Assembly: GCF_017948675.1 (NCBI RefSeq) | Contig: NZ_JAGFBU010000006.1 | Location: forward strand, 124,001 to 188,000 | DNA from: Flavobacterium flabelliforme | GTDB taxonomy: Bacteria; Bacteroidota; Bacteroidia; Flavobacteriales; Flavobacteriaceae | DNA length: 64,000 bases | Reading direction: 5' to 3' | In this document: positions 54,857-63,861 of the stretch, piece by piece | How positions within the stretch are numbered: the stretch's first letter is position 1 | Layout of the letters: the number at the start of each line of letters is the position of its first letter | Notes under the pieces: model-generated | What the model was told of the DNA's origin: nothing | The model's database searches: none | Seen by the model: only the letters and a program-made list of their open reading frames with translations | Translations under genes and position numbers: made by a program

Positions 54857-56227
54857 CTAATTAAATTTTTTATCTGGATTATATCCTAAATAGGACATAA
54901 CTTGTTCCTTAAAGATGACGCCATATTCTTCTAATTCTTTCAAAATAGGCAAATAAACCTCTTTCCTGATAGGAAGTTGAACACCTGGAGTTGTAATTTT
55001 ACCGTTAAGTATGAGTAAAGTAGCCATAGCAACTGGTAAACCAACCGTTTTTGCCATAGCAGTATAAGTTTGGTCTTCACCAATGCAAACCATTTTAGAA
55101 TCAATCTGTTGTTTTTCACCTTCCAATTCAAATCCAAATTTGTGGTACATCACAATCATGTCCTTATCTTCAGGCTGCAAAGTCCAGCTATCATTTAATA
55201 TTTTTTCTAATATTTGAGCTGGTGTTGCGTTTTTCAAGCCCACAATTTTATTACTATTGAACAAGTCTAATTCTAGAAGTTTATCCCACATAATATCATC
55301 TTGATCAATTTTTAGAATCAAACGCATCTTGATCTCGACAGAATCTGTTGGATGATACGGCAAAAAAGAATTTACATATTCTCTATAACTCATGTTTTCA
55401 GAATCTTCCATAATGTAGCTATCATCTGTCATGCCTAATTGTACAAACATATTCCAAGCTTTAGAAAATCCAACTTTTCGAATCGTACCTCTATATAAAG
55501 TAAGTACATCATCTAAACCATAAACTGATCGGTATTTTAGGGAATCTCTATTTGAATATCCTTCAAAACGACCATAACCTTCTACATCTAGAAATTCAGT
55601 TCTACGAAACAAATTACAATACGGAATATATTTATAAGTTCCTTCTTGAATAAATTTGGCCGCACCCCCTTGACCAGCAAGGACTACATTGCGAGGTGCC
55701 CATGTAAATTTATAATTCCATAAATTATTATCTGATTCTGGCGCAACTAATCCGCCACAAAAAGATTCAAAAAGAATCATTTTCCCACCTTTATCCTTAA
55801 TTTCATTAATTACTTTCATGGCACTCATATGATCAATTCCTGGATCAAGACCAATTTCATTCATGAAAATTAAATTATGCTCTTTGGCAGCAGCGTCTAA
55901 GTCTTGCATTGCATCGCTAATATAAGATGCCGTAACTAAGTTTTTTTTATAAATAATACAATCTCTCGCCACATCAATATGCAAATGAGCGGGTAACATC
56001 GAAACTACAATATCAGCATTTTGAACCGCCTCTTGTCTTTGATTTTCATCAAAAATATTTAGAGCAATAGCTGTAGCATTAGGATGGTTATTGGTTTTTT
56101 TCTGAGCCAAAGCCAATGACATATCGCCAATAATAAGATGCAAGTTCTCTTTTTCAGATTTATTCAATAAGTATTGAATCAAAGATGAAGCTGATCTTCC
56201 TGCCCCAATGATAAGTATTGTTCTCAT
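54857..56227 (-). CDS. saccharopine dehydrogenase-family protein
   Basis: From the ATG at 56227 the protein has 456 residues. It has an N-terminal Rossmann motif (ILIIGAGRSASSLIQYLL) and NADIVVSMLPAHLHIDVARDCI, then the middle GGKMILFESFCGGLVAPESDNNLWNYKFTW typical of saccharopine reductase/dehydrogenase. The family links lysine or related amino acids with 2-oxoglutarate-derived partners. The LYS9-like substrate region (LWNYKFTWAPRNVVL) is present. In flavobacteria this may serve lysine catabolism. A promoter and a palindrome lie just upstream. A 7-codon upstream extension is possible. Confidence 0.85.
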   Translation of the reverse strand: MRTILIIGAGRSASSLIQYLLNKSEKENLHLIIGDMSLALAQKKTNNHPNATAIALNIFDENQRQEAVQNADIVVSMLPAHLHIDVARDCIIYKKNLVTASYISDAMQDLDAAAKEHNLIFMNEIGLDPGIDHMSAMKVINEIKDKGGKMILFESFCGGLVAPESDNNLWNYKFTWAPRNVVLAGQGGAAKFIQEGTYKYIPYCNLFRRTEFLDVEGYGRFEGYSNRDSLKYRSVYGLDDVLTLYRGTIRKVGFSKAWNMFVQLGMTDDSYIMEDSENMSYREYVNSFLPYHPTDSVEIKMRLILKIDQDDIMWDKLLELDLFNSNKIVGLKNATPAQILEKILNDSWTLQPEDKDMIVMYHKFGFELEGEKQQIDSKMVCIGEDQTYTAMAKTVGLPVAMATLLILNGKITTPGVQLPIRKEVYLPILKELEEYGVIFKEQVMSYLGYNPDKKFN

Positions 56228-56245
56228 TTTTTTATATTTATAACA

Positions 56246-56276
56246 CAAACATACAAAAATGTTGTATTTATAACAA
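56246..56276 (-). promoter_or_regulatory. promoter of the saccharopine dehydrogenase-like gene
   Basis: On the minus strand TTG (56276-56274), a 20-bp spacer and TATGTTTG (56253-56246) match the consensus, about 19 bp before the ATG. Confidence 0.7.
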
Positions 56277-56287
56277 AAAACAACATT
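56258..56287. promoter_or_regulatory. palindrome over the saccharopine dehydrogenase promoter
   Basis: AATGTTGT (56258-56265) and ACAACATT (56280-56287) form an inverted repeat that covers the -33 box and part of the spacer, so it is placed like an operator. Confidence 0.4.
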
Positions 56288-56416
56288 AAAACTTCATAAC
56301 TATTATTTCTAAATGTATAACAACTAATAATTAAAAAAACGTAAAGATAAGTTTGTGATAATTTGTTTTAGTTTCAATAGAATAAGAGATAAATTTGTAA
56401 TAAATTAAAAAAAAAG

Positions 56417-56803
56417 ATGGATAAGAAAATAATTTCTACAGCAGCGATTTTCGGAATGATTGCTATAATTCTAGGAGCTTTTGGCGCACACGCTTTAAAA
56501 AAAATATTGTCTTTAGAACAACTTTCTACCTTTGAAACTGGAGTAAGGTATCAAACTTATCATGCTCTATTTCTACTATTTATTGGCATTTTAACTGATT
56601 TGCCACAAAAAACTAAAAAAACGATCTATTACTTAACAACAATTGGTGTACTATTATTTTCTGGATCTATCTATTTATTAGCTACAAACGACCTTACCTC
56701 ATTTGATTTTAAGATTATAGGTTTTGTAACACCGATAGGTGGTCTGTTATTAATACTCGCATGGGGAGCATTATTATTGAATTATCTTAACAAAAAATCA
56801 TAA
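56417..56803 (+). CDS. DUF423-family membrane protein
   Basis: The 128-residue protein has four membrane helices. The family signature is the N-terminal AAIFGMIAIILGAFGAHALKKI followed by FETGVRYQTYHALFLLFIG, and later GVLLFSGSIYLLATND and FVTPIGGLLLILAWG. DUF423 proteins (YgdD/TMEM256-like) are widespread inner-membrane proteins with no assigned function. It is 80 bp before pckA; the gap contains a -7 box, so pckA has its own promoter. Confidence 0.93.
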   Translation: MDKKIISTAAIFGMIAIILGAFGAHALKKILSLEQLSTFETGVRYQTYHALFLLFIGILTDLPQKTKKTIYYLTTIGVLLFSGSIYLLATNDLTSFDFKIIGFVTPIGGLLLILAWGALLLNYLNKKS

Positions 56804-56840
56804 AACTAAGATAATCAAAACAAATCTTAAATATAATTTC

Positions 56841-56848
56841 TATTTTTG
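56841..56848 (+). promoter_or_regulatory. -7 box of pckA
   Basis: TATTTTTG matches TAnnTTTG and lies 35 bp before the ATG. No clear -33 TTG, so the promoter may need an activator. Confidence 0.5.
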
Positions 56849-56883
56849 CAATCGATAAATTAAACTACACAACATATAATTTT

Positions 56884-58485
56884 ATGAATAATAACACACC
56901 GTTTACGCAATCGATTTCGCTAGAAGACTTGGGAATTGAAAACGCAAAGATTCATTACCAATTATCAGCCAACGAATTACACGATAAAACAATTGCGTTA
57001 CATCAAGGAATTGAAACTGCAAATGGCGCTTTAGCAATTAACACAGGCGAATATACTGGACGCTCTCCTCAGGATAGATTTATTGTAAAAGACAGCATTA
57101 CTGAAAATAAAGTTTGGTGGGGAAAAGTGAACATCCCATTCGAACCAAAAGCATTTGATGCTTTATACAAAAAAGTAACATCTTACTTGTCTAATAAAGA
57201 GGTTTACGTAAGAGATTCCTATGTATGCGCAGATCCAAATTACAGGCTTAATGTTCGTGTAGTTACAGAAACACCTTGGGCAAATTTATTTTGCTTTAAT
57301 ATGTTTTTAAGACCAGAAGCAAAAGAGCTTGAAAATTTCGCTGCCGACTGGACTTTATTATGTGTACCAAGTTTTATGGCAGATCCAGCAGTTGATGGAA
57401 CTCGTCAAAGTAACTTTGCTATCTTAGATTTTACAAAAAAAATAGCTCTTATTGGAGGAACAGGATATACAGGTGAAATGAAAAAAGGAATTTTTTCTGC
57501 TTTAAATTTTATCCTTCCTGTTGACAAAAATACTTTACCAATGCATTGCAGTGCCAATGTAGGTGAAAAAGGAGATACAGCAATATTCTTTGGGTTATCA
57601 GGAACAGGAAAAACTACTCTTTCTGCAGATCCGCAAAGAAAACTAATTGGAGACGACGAACATGGTTGGACCAATGAAAATACCGTTTTTAATTTTGAAG
57701 GTGGTTGTTATGCAAAAGTCATCAACCTTTCTGAAGAAAACGAACCAGACATTTTTAGAGCTATTAAAAAAGGAGCTATTTTAGAAAATGTAGTGATCAA
57801 CAAAGAAACTAATGAAGTCGATTTTGATGATGTTTCAATAACTCAAAACACACGTGTTAGTTATCCTATTTATCATATTGATAATATTCAGCCGGGATCT
57901 ATTGGAAAAAATCCTAAAAACATCTTTTTCCTTACTGCAGATGCCTACGGAATTTTACCTCCAATATCTAAATTAACTCCAGGTCAAGCTGCTTACCATT
58001 TTATTTCTGGATATACTGCTAAAGTAGCTGGAACAGAAGCTGGAATTACAGAGCCTCAACCTAACTTCTCTGCTTGTTTTGGCGCGCCTTTTATGCCTTT
58101 GCATCCTACAAAATATGCTGAAATGTTGAGTAAAAAAATTCAAGATGCTGATGTAAAAGTTTGGTTAATCAATACTGGATGGACTGGTGGACCTTACGGA
58201 GTAGGTAATAGAATGAAGTTGAAATACACTCGTGCTATGATTACTGCTGCTTTGAACGGCGAATTAGACAATGTTGAATATGTAAATCACAGAGTATTTG
58301 GAATTGCAATTCCACAATCTTGCCCTAATGTTCCTGCGGAAATTTTAAATCCAAGAAACACATGGAAAGACGAAAAATTATACGATACAAAATCGAACGA
58401 ATTAGGTCAAATGTTTAGAACTAACTTCGCTAAATTTGAAGAATTCGCCAATGCTGAAATTATGGCCGGAGCTCCATTAGCATAA
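56884..58485 (+). CDS. pckA: phosphoenolpyruvate carboxykinase (ATP)
   Basis: PckA makes PEP from oxaloacetate with ATP, the key step of gluconeogenesis. The 533-residue protein has the start motif NTGEYTGRSPQDRFIV, the PEPCK site with FFGLSGTGKTTLSAD (kinase-1a P-loop), GDDEHGW (kinase-2) and the adenine-binding NTRVSYPIYHIDN. Length and the Walker-type loop place it in the ATP-dependent class. It would pair with the Acs module for growth on acetate. A terminator follows at 58551. Confidence 0.97.
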   Translation: MNNNTPFTQSISLEDLGIENAKIHYQLSANELHDKTIALHQGIETANGALAINTGEYTGRSPQDRFIVKDSITENKVWWGKVNIPFEPKAFDALYKKVTSYLSNKEVYVRDSYVCADPNYRLNVRVVTETPWANLFCFNMFLRPEAKELENFAADWTLLCVPSFMADPAVDGTRQSNFAILDFTKKIALIGGTGYTGEMKKGIFSALNFILPVDKNTLPMHCSANVGEKGDTAIFFGLSGTGKTTLSADPQRKLIGDDEHGWTNENTVFNFEGGCYAKVINLSEENEPDIFRAIKKGAILENVVINKETNEVDFDDVSITQNTRVSYPIYHIDNIQPGSIGKNPKNIFFLTADAYGILPPISKLTPGQAAYHFISGYTAKVAGTEAGITEPQPNFSACFGAPFMPLHPTKYAEMLSKKIQDADVKVWLINTGWTGGPYGVGNRMKLKYTRAMITAALNGELDNVEYVNHRVFGIAIPQSCPNVPAEILNPRNTWKDEKLYDTKSNELGQMFRTNFAKFEEFANAEIMAGAPLA

Positions 58486-58549
58486 TTGAAATCATAAATT
58501 TATTATTATCGCACAATTATAATCGCAATACTATTAATTCAGAAATAAG

Positions 58550-58579
58550 AAAAAGCCATTCGTAAGAATGGCTTTTTTT
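58550..58579 (+). terminator. terminator of pckA
   Basis: AAAAGCCATTC (58551-58561) pairs with GAATGGCTTTT (58566-58576) around a 4-nt loop, with a T run. Confidence 0.9.
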
Positions 58580-58643
58580 GGCTTAAGTAATTAGCTAATC
58601 AAAAACATATCAACTATTTACACTTATTTTTATTTTTTGGCGT

Positions 58644-58651
58644 TAAATTTG
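58644..58651 (+). promoter_or_regulatory. -7 box of the DUF4407 gene
   Basis: TAAATTTG matches TAnnTTTG, 27 bp before the ATG at 58679. Confidence 0.45.
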
Positions 58652-58678
58652 CAATCGTAAGAAAGCCAAATAAATAAA

Positions 58679-59812
58679 ATGGCAAAACAATCAATCAAAA
58701 AACAATCAATCATGTTAAAAAATTTTTTTATTCTTTGCTCTGGAGCCGACAAGGACATTCTAGAAGGATGCTCTGAAGGCGAACAAACCAAATATGTTGG
58801 AATTGGCGCAACTGTATTTTTTACAGCTGTTATGGCTTTTATTGCAAGTACCTACGCTTTATTCACCGTTTTTGATAACGTTTATCCCGCCCTGCTTTTT
58901 GGACTTGTTTGGAGTTTACTCATATTTAATCTAGATCGTTTTATAGTTTCAACTATTCGTAAAAGAGATAAATTTGGAAGTGAATTTTTGCAAGCCACTC
59001 CTAGAATTATTCTGGCCGTTATCATTGCCATCGTAATTTCTAAGCCTTTGGAAATTAAAATATTCGAAAAAGAAATTAATACTGTTTTGTTAAAAGAAAA
59101 AAATGCAATGGCTTTGTCTAATAAAAAAGAAGTAGCCAATTATTTTAAGAGTGACTTAGACAAAAACAAAACTGAAATAGATAGTCTAAAATCGGATATC
59201 ACCAAGAAAGAAAAGGAAGTAAACACGTTATACGAAACTTATATAACCGAAGCAGAAGGAACAGCAGGAACTAAAAAATTAGGAAAAGGTCCTGTTTTTA
59301 AAGAGAAAATAGCCAAACATAATTTAGCTGCTGCACAATTAGACACGATTCGAAAAATCAACTTGGCAAAAATTGCTGAAAAAGAAAGTAAGTCAAAACT
59401 ACTGCAAGCCGACTTGCATAAAAAAATAACGGAAACACAACCTATAATTGATGGTTTTGATGGCTTAATGGCAAGAATAAATGCGTTAGACAAATTACCT
59501 TGGCTGCCTTCATTTTTTATTATGTTATTGTTTTTAGCCATTGAAACTTCACCTATTATCGCTAAATTACTTTCGCCAAAAGGGGAATACGATTTTAAAC
59601 TAGAAGATCTTGAAACAGCTCTAAAAGCGACTTTAGAACAAGACAAATACCAACGGGATTTATTGGTAAAAACAAGTGCTGCAATGCATGATAAAGTGTA
59701 CCAAGATATTGCCGAAGATAAAAACCTCTACGATTTGCAGCGCAAAAAAGCGACTGAATTACTAGAATTGCAAGCGCATAATTTTGTAGAAAAACAAAAG
59801 AGAACTTTATAA
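58679..59812 (+). CDS. DUF4407 membrane/coiled-coil protein
   Basis: The 377-residue protein has four membrane helices: a pair around residues 40-95, one near 110-125 and one near 275-295. A long coiled coil lies between the third and fourth (about 130-260; IDSLKSDITKKEKEVNTLYETYI). A charged cytoplasmic C-terminus follows. The start FFILCSGADKDILEGCSEGEQTKY is the DUF4407 signature. No function is assigned for the family. A second possible start is Met12 (58712), where the conserved region begins. Confidence 0.88.
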   Translation: MAKQSIKKQSIMLKNFFILCSGADKDILEGCSEGEQTKYVGIGATVFFTAVMAFIASTYALFTVFDNVYPALLFGLVWSLLIFNLDRFIVSTIRKRDKFGSEFLQATPRIILAVIIAIVISKPLEIKIFEKEINTVLLKEKNAMALSNKKEVANYFKSDLDKNKTEIDSLKSDITKKEKEVNTLYETYITEAEGTAGTKKLGKGPVFKEKIAKHNLAAAQLDTIRKINLAKIAEKESKSKLLQADLHKKITETQPIIDGFDGLMARINALDKLPWLPSFFIMLLFLAIETSPIIAKLLSPKGEYDFKLEDLETALKATLEQDKYQRDLLVKTSAAMHDKVYQDIAEDKNLYDLQRKKATELLELQAHNFVEKQKRTL

Positions 59813-59817
59813 AAAGC

Positions 59818-59853
59818 AAAAAGGCAGTCTAATTTTTAGGCTGCCTTTTTTTA
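59818..59853. terminator. bidirectional terminator between convergent genes
   Basis: AAAAAGGCAG (59818-59827) pairs with CTGCCTTTTT (59841-59850), with T tracts on both strands. Confidence 0.88.
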
Positions 59854-59871
59854 TCATAAATTATAATTCAT

Positions 59872-62172
59872 TTAAAAACTTGCCAATACAGCATCTAGAT
59901 TATCTACAAAATCAGCGGCATTTTCTCTACTAAAAATGATGGGTGGTTTTATTTTTAACACGTTATACAAAGGCCCATCTGTACTGATAAAGAAACCCCG
60001 CTCTTTCATCATTTCTACGATTTGATCAATTTCAGGAACAGCAGGTTGTAAAGTTACTCTATCTTTTACCAATTCGACCCCTACAAATAATCCGTTGCCA
60101 CGAACATCACCAATGATATTATGTTTAGGTTTTAATGCCTCCAAACGCTCTAATAAATAATTACCAACTTCTAAGGCGTTTTTCTGTAATTCTTCTTCTT
60201 CAATTACCTTCAAAACGGCTAATCCTGTCGCCATAGAAACTGGATTTCCTCCAAATGTGTTGAAATATTCCATACCGTTATTAAAAGCATCGGCAATTTC
60301 TTGTGTAGTTATTACAGCCGCCAAAGGATGTCCGTTACCAATTGGTTTACCCAAAACAACGATATCAGGTATGACATCTTGCAATTCAAAACCCCAAAAT
60401 TTTGTTCCTACACGACCAAAACCAACTTGAACTTCATCGGCAATGCAAACTCCTCCAGCCTTTCTTACTTTGGCATATACCTCTTTTAAATAATTGGGAG
60501 GTAACGCAATTTGACCACCTACTCCCAATAACGTTTCACAGATAAAAGCAGCGGGTTTTTTAGATTGTATTTCTAATGATACTATAATGCGGTCCATATC
60601 TTTAGCATATTTTTCACCAGCATTATTATCTCCATATTTGAATTCTCCTCGATACATATCGGGATTTTGCGCTTTGTGAATGTATGGCATTTTACCAAAA
60701 CCACCTTTGCCATCAAATTTGTAGGGACTCATTTCGATAGCAGTCGTAGAAGTTCCATGATAGGCGTGATCTAGAACAATTACATCTTTTTGCTTGGTAA
60801 AATGGCGACTCATTCTAATAGCCAAATCATTGGCTTCACTACCAGAATTAGTAAAATAACAAACCGTTAATTCTTTAGGTAAAGTTGCAGTCAGCCTCTT
60901 TGCGTATTCAACAATATTATCATTCAGGTAACGTGTATTAGTATTCAATGTAGCAACTTGTTTTTGCATTGCTTTTACAACCGTAGGATGACAATGTCCT
61001 ACATGACTCACATTATTCACACAATCCAAAAAAGTGTTGCCTTGATCGTCATATAAATATTGTAATGCTCCTTTATCAATTTTTACTTTTTTGTTGTAAC
61101 TAATACTTAAATTATTACCAATATATTGCTTTCTTTCTTTTAGAATCGTCTCGTGATTATCACTTGTATTTATAATCGATGAAAATCCACATGCAATTCT
61201 AAACTCATTGTGTGCTTTCAAAGGATTGATTCGGATAAGTTGATCTAACAATTTCAAAGCCGGTTTTTCTGTTATAAAGTGATGTTCGTTTGTACTATCC
61301 ATCGAATAATTATACGCTGACTGACACAAACTTATACACAATCTACCAGCAATCAGATAATACAACAATGAAACTTCCAGCGGTGTTAAAGCCATTTTTT
61401 CATGATACCCTCTTACGATTTGAATTGCAACTTCCAGCGGTTTTTCGCTATTTAACATCGCATAAGTGCAAGCAATTGCTAAATTATTGACTAGTGAAGT
61501 ATGTACCATATCGCCAAAATCTATCAAACCAATAATACGATCTCCATCAACCAAAATGTTATAATCGTTAGCATCGTTATGGATAACAGCAGTTCTTAAG
61601 TCCGCGATATTTGGAGTTACTTCCGTTTCAAATTGCAACAAAAAATAGGCTACTAAACGTCTGTTTTCATGTGATTTTATATAATGTAGATTCTTTCTTG
61701 CTTCTAATACATTTTTGATATCCCATTCGTAATAACGGTTGGCGGCCGGATGTTTAAAATCTTTTAAAACAACATCCATTTCACCTAAAAACAATCCTAA
61801 ATTCTTGAACAAACTTGAAGACTTTTCTTTTTGATTTATCCAAAAATCACCTTCTAAATAACTTAGCATTCGAAAATAAAATTGGTTTTCCTCTAGAGTG
61901 ATTTGACCAATATCTTGATTGTTTTTCGTTGGAATATAATGTTGAAATTTTTCTGATAAAATACTATTTGAAAGAACTTTTATCATTTTTACCTGTGCTT
62001 CTAAAAAGTAAGGATTATGTTCTTCGGTAGCGATTTTAAAAATATATTTTTTATCAGATGAATCTGTTAATAGAAAATTAAGTTCGTCGTATCCATTGAG
62101 TATTTTGCAACTCACCTCTAAATTGTAATGTTCCTGAATAAGTGAAATAATAAATGACTCTGTAAATTTCAT
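59872..62172 (-). CDS. fusion of APH-fold kinase and class III aminotransferase/phospho-lyase
   Basis: The 766-residue protein has an N-terminal APH-like kinase domain (about 1-320), with [13 protein letters not shown] (catalytic HxDxxxxN) and IDFGDM (metal Asp). A class III PLP domain follows (about 350-766), with [42 protein letters not shown] and PLP Lys in [16 protein letters not shown]. In animals a kinase of this fold (HYKK) and AGXT2L phospho-lyases act in sequence on hydroxylysine, and a relative acts on phosphoethanolamine. The fusion suggests kinase plus phospho-lyase steps on one amino-alcohol. The substrate is inferred, not shown. Confidence 0.88.
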   Translation of the reverse strand: MKFTESFIISLIQEHYNLEVSCKILNGYDELNFLLTDSSDKKYIFKIATEEHNPYFLEAQVKMIKVLSNSILSEKFQHYIPTKNNQDIGQITLEENQFYFRMLSYLEGDFWINQKEKSSSLFKNLGLFLGEMDVVLKDFKHPAANRYYEWDIKNVLEARKNLHYIKSHENRRLVAYFLLQFETEVTPNIADLRTAVIHNDANDYNILVDGDRIIGLIDFGDMVHTSLVNNLAIACTYAMLNSEKPLEVAIQIVRGYHEKMALTPLEVSLLYYLIAGRLCISLCQSAYNYSMDSTNEHHFITEKPALKLLDQLIRINPLKAHNEFRIACGFSSIINTSDNHETILKERKQYIGNNLSISYNKKVKIDKGALQYLYDDQGNTFLDCVNNVSHVGHCHPTVVKAMQKQVATLNTNTRYLNDNIVEYAKRLTATLPKELTVCYFTNSGSEANDLAIRMSRHFTKQKDVIVLDHAYHGTSTTAIEMSPYKFDGKGGFGKMPYIHKAQNPDMYRGEFKYGDNNAGEKYAKDMDRIIVSLEIQSKKPAAFICETLLGVGGQIALPPNYLKEVYAKVRKAGGVCIADEVQVGFGRVGTKFWGFELQDVIPDIVVLGKPIGNGHPLAAVITTQEIADAFNNGMEYFNTFGGNPVSMATGLAVLKVIEEEELQKNALEVGNYLLERLEALKPKHNIIGDVRGNGLFVGVELVKDRVTLQPAVPEIDQIVEMMKERGFFISTDGPLYNVLKIKPPIIFSRENAADFVDNLDAVLASF

Positions 62173-62255
62173 AATGTATTAAGTTTATTTAGATAATTAC
62201 AATCCAGAACTAGCAAAAAATTTACTTATATAGTTGTTTCTATTAATTCAAGGAT

Positions 62256-62282
62256 AAAAAAAAAGCAGTCTCGAAAGACTGC
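62256..62282 (-). terminator. terminator of the PH/SHOCT gene
   Basis: On the minus strand GCAGTCT, a TTCG tetraloop and AGACTGC are followed by a run of nine or more T. It lies just after the stop at 62301. Confidence 0.9.
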
Positions 62283-62300
62283 AATTTAATTTATTTTTGA

Positions 62301-63011
62301 TTACATATGACTTAAAATTTCCTTCTTAAAATTATCATACTCACCTTGCATGATTAATCCGTTATCTAAGAGCTTTTTATAATTCTGTAATTTTTCAAAA
62401 AGTTCGTCTTGAGATAAACCACTCAATCCGTTCTCTTTTGAAGTTTCTAATTGCGTACTAAACTCTTCTTTTTCCATATTAAAAACGGGAGGAGTTACAG
62501 GCATGATTTCTGCAAAATTAGTAACTTCTTCAGTTTCCATTTCTTCAACAATTTCTTCTTCTTGAATTTCCTCTACCAGAACTTCCTCTATTACTGTAGC
62601 AAAAGAAACAGCTCCATTTTTCAGAATATCTAATTGTTCTTTAGCATAAGTAAAAATCTTTCTCGCTTGAATTTTCGGAATATAATCAATAGAAACTGTC
62701 ATATCTGTTTTGGTAGAAAACGAGAACTCCGAACCTAGAATGTTTTCTTTAACAAAAGTACCTTCAATTTGATCCCAAGTATAATCTGTAAAATCCATAG
62801 AAAGTCCTAGATTTTTTGGCTGACAAATAATAATTCTTTTATTTGTCATAACAATACCATCAGGTAAAACTGTTATTGCAGGCTTTTTTTGAACCGCGAT
62901 GTATCCAATTTCCTCATTCTTCATTAGTAAATCACTCAACTTTGAAGCTATTTTTTCAACTGCCTTTGGATCTTGCTCTTCGTTTAAAAACTTTTTAAAT
63001 TGTTCCTTCAT
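62301..63011 (-). CDS. PH-domain protein with C-terminal SHOCT motif
   Basis: The 236-residue cytoplasmic protein has a bacterial PH-like domain (about 35-130; NEEIGYIAVQKKPAITVLPDGIVMTNKRIII, then DYTWDQIEGTFVKE). A Glu-rich acidic linker follows (EEVLVEEIQEEEIVEEMETEEV), and the end is a SHOCT-type helical motif (LSQDELFEKLQNYKKLLDNGLIMQGEYDNFKKEIL). SHOCT helices often mediate oligomerisation or membrane contact. Role unknown. It has its own terminator. Confidence 0.85.
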   Translation of the reverse strand: MKEQFKKFLNEEQDPKAVEKIASKLSDLLMKNEEIGYIAVQKKPAITVLPDGIVMTNKRIIICQPKNLGLSMDFTDYTWDQIEGTFVKENILGSEFSFSTKTDMTVSIDYIPKIQARKIFTYAKEQLDILKNGAVSFATVIEEVLVEEIQEEEIVEEMETEEVTNFAEIMPVTPPVFNMEKEEFSTQLETSKENGLSGLSQDELFEKLQNYKKLLDNGLIMQGEYDNFKKEILSHM

Positions 63012-63082
63012 ATTTATGCTGAATTATTTCAGTTGTTGTTTATTATTTATGTTTCATTACCTAACAAAAGTAATACCTAATT

Positions 63083-63448
63083 TTATAAATCTAAAATTTC
63101 ATTTTGCAATTTCTTTGTTAAACTTTTGAAAACCAATTCATAGGAATGATCCATTAATTGAGTAACCAATACGTCTGAAACTGTTTTATTTATATTGACG
63201 GTATTCCAGTGCAATTTGCTCATGTGAAATCCAGGTTTAATGTCATCGTATTCTATTCGCAATTCTGTAGCCCGATCAGGATCGCATTTTAAATTGATTG
63301 CTGGCTTGCCTTCTTCCCACTTTGACAAAGAAGAAAGAGCAAATATTTTTCCACCTACTTTAAAGACTAATGTATCTTGATCGAATGGAAAATGTTCTGT
63401 AACTCCTTTTTTAGAAAGGCAATATTCATAAAAACTTTCTAGATTCAT
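63083..63448 (-). CDS. MmcQ/YjbR-family protein
   Basis: The 121-residue protein fits the MmcQ/YjbR double-wing fold: FYEYCLSKKGVTEHFPFDQDTLVFKVGGKIFALSSL, then INLKCDPDRATELRIEYDDIKPGFHMSKLHWNTV. The core motifs KxGVTEHFPF and PGxHMSKxHWNTV are typical of the family. YjbR-like proteins are often labelled DNA-binding, with limited experimental support. Its start overlaps the stop of the acetyltransferase by 4 bp (ATGA). Confidence 0.93.
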   Translation of the reverse strand: MNLESFYEYCLSKKGVTEHFPFDQDTLVFKVGGKIFALSSLSKWEEGKPAINLKCDPDRATELRIEYDDIKPGFHMSKLHWNTVNINKTVSDVLVTQLMDHSYELVFKSLTKKLQNEILDL

Positions 63449-63846
63449 TTGATGATTTTTTCCATTAATTTTTCTGGATTTGCTAATTCATGAAAACCAA
63501 ATTTACTATATAAAAAATGGGCGTCACTAGTAGCCAATCTCCAAATTTTAATATTTTTAAGTTTAGGTTCATTCATCATGTTTTCGATTAAAATAGACGA
63601 ATACCCTTTGCCACGATGCTCCTCTGTAATAAAAACATCCATTAAATAAGCAAAAACAACATAATCTGTAATTACTCTTGCAAATCCAATTTGCTGTTCA
63701 TCAAGATAAATTCCAAAACAAAACGAATGATCAATTGTAGTTTGAACTTCTTGCATAGTTCGTCCAGCCGCCCAATAAACATTTTTTAAAAATTTTTGAA
63801 TAAATGGAACGTCTAGTTTGTTTTTATCCGTAGAAACTGTAATCAT
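63445..63846 (-). CDS. GNAT-family N-acetyltransferase
   Basis: The 133-residue protein has the GNAT core: QQIGFARVITDYVVFAYLMDVFITEEHRGKGYSSILIENMM, with the acetyl-CoA pyrophosphate loop in HRGKGYS, then IWRLATSDAHFLYSKFGF. Small GNAT enzymes of this type acetylate amines of varied substrates, which cannot be named from sequence. It is coupled to the MmcQ/YjbR gene and lies 15 bp after another acetyltransferase gene. Confidence 0.9.
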   Translation of the reverse strand: MITVSTDKNKLDVPFIQKFLKNVYWAAGRTMQEVQTTIDHSFCFGIYLDEQQIGFARVITDYVVFAYLMDVFITEEHRGKGYSSILIENMMNEPKLKNIKIWRLATSDAHFLYSKFGFHELANPEKLMEKIIK

Positions 63847-63861
63847 TTTATTGTTTTTTTA

